Source: JANQTF01 sp036835375
GTDB lineage: Bacteria; Bacteroidota; Bacteroidia; J057
Direction: 5' to 3'
Assembly: GCA_036835375.1 (NCBI GenBank)
Contig: DAITMB010000198.1
Location: 1-6,405, forward strand
Length of the DNA stretch: 6,405 nucleotides
Shown one piece after another: positions 4,344-6,405 of the stretch (positions are counted from its first letter, which is position 1; every line of letters starts with the position of its first letter). The notes under the pieces are model-generated. The model was not told where the DNA came from, ran no database searches, and was given only the letters and a program-made list of their open reading frames with translations. Made by a program: the position numbers and the translations under genes.

Positions 4344-6405
4344 ATGCAAAAGTCTTTTCACCGCCTGATATTAATCTTTTTGCTACTGGGATTGTGTTTC
4401 ACGGCCTGCGTTTCTGAGGGGACTCTGCCGACTGAAAGTCCGGAGACTCTGATTTCTCCGGCAATCCTCAAGCAGGGCTATCCTCAAAGTTACTTTTTCC
4501 GCTACCCGGAGGCCTTTGCCATTGCAGATATGCCTTACGAGAAATGGGAGCAAATCTGTAGCCGATTGATGGGGATCGAAGGCAAGGTGATGCAAGAAGA
4601 ACTCATCAGCATGCCCGACCGGGCGTTGGATTATTTTCGACGATACAAGCAAGCCCACCCGGAGCATTTGGTGCTCATTCATTTCAACGGTCGCGACATG
4701 GACCCGGCCTTCAGGGATCCCCGGTTTTTTGCCGGACATTGGCTATACAATGCTGGAACGAAAAGCAGCGAAGACCTCAACGCCACGGATAGCGTCACTA
4801 CCTTGAAGGTGGATGATGTCTCGGTTTTTTTGCAACAAACTGGCTTTACTGGAGACCAGGATGACGACATCGGAATTTGTATGTTGAATGCGAAAGGCCA
4901 GCCCGATTGGTACAAAAGTGAGCAGGTCAAGTTGTTGGCCATCGACAGCCTGGCAAGCACCATCACCATTCGTCGGGGGCAATACGGCACAGGAACACGG
5001 GCCTTCCCGGCAGGGAAAACCTACCTCGCCGCCCACTCATGGGGAGGACCCTGGGGACATCCCGGACAAAACAACCTGCTCTGGATGTACAATTTCTCCA
5101 CCGCGGGCCCAAAGGATAGTTTGGGCCGCAGTTGTGCAGAGGTGCTCGCTGAAGTGGTAGGGGAATATTTTGTCGAAAATGGGGTACTGGCGGACTTTGA
5201 CGGGATTCAGTTCGACATGCTCTCTTTCGATCCGCTGGAGCAAGACCCGCGCATGGCCGATTGCGATGCCGATGGTCGCGGCGACGACGGTTGGGTGAAT
5301 GGAATCAATACCTACGGCGCGGGTGTTCAGATTTTTTGTGAGAAAGTACGCCAACAGCTCGGACCCAATCGCATCATCCAAGGGGACGGGCAGGACGTGA
5401 ATAACCAAAGAGCGATTCGCCACCTCAACGGAATGGAAGCCGAAGGGTGGCCAGTGCTGTGGGACCATGAGACCAAAACCTGGTCTTCGGGGATGAATAG
5501 CCTCCGGTTTTGGTCGCAGTTTTCCTTCCAGCCAAGCTTCAATTACCTCAATCAAAAGTTTGTCGGACCCGGTGCCCTCGATATGCCATTTTCCATGCAC
5601 CGCCTGATCATGGCAGCCGGTGCCAGCCTCGATGGCGTGCTGACCTACAGCTATTTTCCAGAGAAAACCAATACCGGCCTTGCCGCTTTGTATGAGGAAG
5701 GTTCTCAGGAAAGAGTTGCTCAAATGACTCCTGCCGAGCTGTTGCCGATTTGGGATGAATATGTGGGAGGAACGCTTCAGCAACCCGGTTGGTTGGGGCA
5801 ACCTGTGGCTCCGCTTCGGCGACTTGGTGCGGAGGCAAACGATTTACTCGAAAAGGGTGCCTGGAAAGCCAACATTCGGTCCTCCTTTGCTAAGATCAGC
5901 CGAGAAGGACAGGGGATTTTGTTGAAACCCTCCAACGACACAGCTCGCTACGTGGAATTCACCCTAGAGGATCTTCCTGTGGATCAACCCGACATGCTGA
6001 TTCGCGTGACCCTGCGATCTCCCTCCCCGCGACGCGGATATCCCGCCGGCACTCCACGGATGATCTGGTGCCGACCCGTCGGTTCTGATTTTGATAGGGC
6101 TTGGGACCTGCGGAGTTTGTTTTGGGAGGAGACTTTTACCGCTGATTTTTACTTTCGAACGGCGAGTCAAGGGTTCACCTTTCGCTTCGAAGGGCCAGAA
6201 CCCTTGCTGATCGAAAACATTGCGCTTTATGATGCCCCCGATGTGCTGATCCGGCCTTTCGAGCATGGGCTCATCATCGCCAACCCCGCCGATCATCCTG
6301 TCGAAATCGACCTCGGTGCCTTGTTTCCCGGCGAGTCGTTTCGAAAGCTCCAAGGCTCTGCCCGGCAAGATCCAACCTTCAATGATGGGAGCCTCCTGCC
6401 GCAGG
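4344..6405 (+). CDS. Secreted lipoprotein, putative glycoside hydrolase with inserted beta-rich module; 3'-truncated by the window
   Basis: The frame is open from ATG 4344 to the right edge (at least 687 residues). An in-frame TAA at 4296-4298 and no other in-frame start make ATG 4344 secure. Residues 1-22 are a lipoprotein signal: K3 and R7, hydrophobic LILIFLLLGLCF, then FTA-C22, so the protein should be lipid-anchored in the cell envelope. The rest resembles uncharacterised 'putative glycoside hydrolase' proteins. The N-terminal part includes YEKWEQICSRLMGIEGKV, LVLIHFNGRD (109-118) and FFAGHWLYNAG. Residues about 149-225 form a beta-rich insert ending in RRGQYGTGT (210-218). A barrel core follows with DFDGIQFDM (284-292), an Asp-rich loop DCDADGRGDDGW (306-317), QGDGQD (346-351) and NGMEAEGWP (363-371). 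The strand LDGVLTYSY (from 429) looks like the end of the barrel. D286, D291, D348, E365 and E367 are candidate catalytic residues (inference). After W507 comes a beta-rich region. From D633 a small C-terminal domain begins (RPFEHGLIIANPADHPVEID, then QDPTFNDGS). Substrate is unknown; a uronate-containing glycan would fit the neighbouring operon. Confidence 0.85.
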   Translation, partial: MQKSFHRLILIFLLLGLCFTACVSEGTLPTESPETLISPAILKQGYPQSYFFRYPEAFAIADMPYEKWEQICSRLMGIEGKVMQEELISMPDRALDYFRRYKQAHPEHLVLIHFNGRDMDPAFRDPRFFAGHWLYNAGTKSSEDLNATDSVTTLKVDDVSVFLQQTGFTGDQDDDIGICMLNAKGQPDWYKSEQVKLLAIDSLASTITIRRGQYGTGTRAFPAGKTYLAAHSWGGPWGHPGQNNLLWMYNFSTAGPKDSLGRSCAEVLAEVVGEYFVENGVLADFDGIQFDMLSFDPLEQDPRMADCDADGRGDDGWVNGINTYGAGVQIFCEKVRQQLGPNRIIQGDGQDVNNQRAIRHLNGMEAEGWPVLWDHETKTWSSGMNSLRFWSQFSFQPSFNYLNQKFVGPGALDMPFSMHRLIMAAGASLDGVLTYSYFPEKTNTGLAALYEEGSQERVAQMTPAELLPIWDEYVGGTLQQPGWLGQPVAPLRRLGAEANDLLEKGAWKANIRSSFAKISREGQGILLKPSNDTARYVEFTLEDLPVDQPDMLIRVTLRSPSPRRGYPAGTPRMIWCRPVGSDFDRAWDLRSLFWEETFTADFYFRTASQGFTFRFEGPEPLLIENIALYDAPDVLIRPFEHGLIIANPADHPVEIDLGALFPGESFRKLQGSARQDPTFNDGSLLPQ

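Noticed and set aside
5037..5801. Minus-strand open frame of 254 residues
   Set aside because: It lies entirely opposite the lipoprotein gene, whose signal peptide and motifs are clear. The minus-strand product shows no recognisable domain and looks like a chance frame in G+C-rich DNA.

Overview
All six supported genes lie on the + strand. Five form a tight cluster (1-4161) that reads as a sugar-acid catabolic operon. The sixth (4344 to the right edge) is a separate gene for a large secreted lipoprotein resembling a glycoside hydrolase. Both outer genes are cut by the window: the first lacks its N-terminus and the last lacks its C-terminus.

Layout: (1) 1-639, 3' part of a short-chain dehydrogenase/reductase (SDR). 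(2) 664-1962, an MFS transporter of the anion:cation symporter (ExuT/GudP-like) type. (3) 1966-2655, an RraA/HMG-aldolase-like protein. (4) 2658-2963, the small SAF-domain subunit of a UxaA-type sugar-acid dehydratase. (5) 2956-4161, the large catalytic subunit of that dehydratase, overlapping the small one by 8 nt. Gaps inside the cluster are 24, 3 and 2 nt, then the overlap, so one transcript is likely. (6) After a 182-nt intergenic region with a weak terminator-like structure comes a lipoprotein of at least 687 residues. It has a TIM-barrel-like glycosidase core, a small beta-rich module inserted in that core, and beta-rich C-terminal domains.

Proposed teamwork (inference): the lipoprotein acts on a polysaccharide or glycoside outside the cytoplasm. 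The MFS protein imports a sugar acid (hexuronate or aldonate). The two-subunit UxaA-type enzyme dehydrates an aldonate to a 2-keto-3-deoxy acid. The SDR performs an NAD(P)-dependent redox step on the acid or its precursor, and the RraA-like protein is a candidate metal-dependent aldolase yielding pyruvate. No KDG kinase or Eda-type aldolase is visible here, so a non-phosphorylative route is possible, but the substrate cannot be read from the sequence.

Organism: a bacterium of moderately high G+C (mid-50s percent by eye). The near absence of Shine-Dalgarno sequences before tightly packed genes, and a lipoprotein with a classic lipobox, suggest Bacteroidota, perhaps a higher-G+C lineage such as Saprospiraceae/Lewinella or Rhodothermia. 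This is a tentative assignment; Verrucomicrobiota or Planctomycetota are not excluded. I saw no RNA genes, mobile elements or CRISPR arrays.
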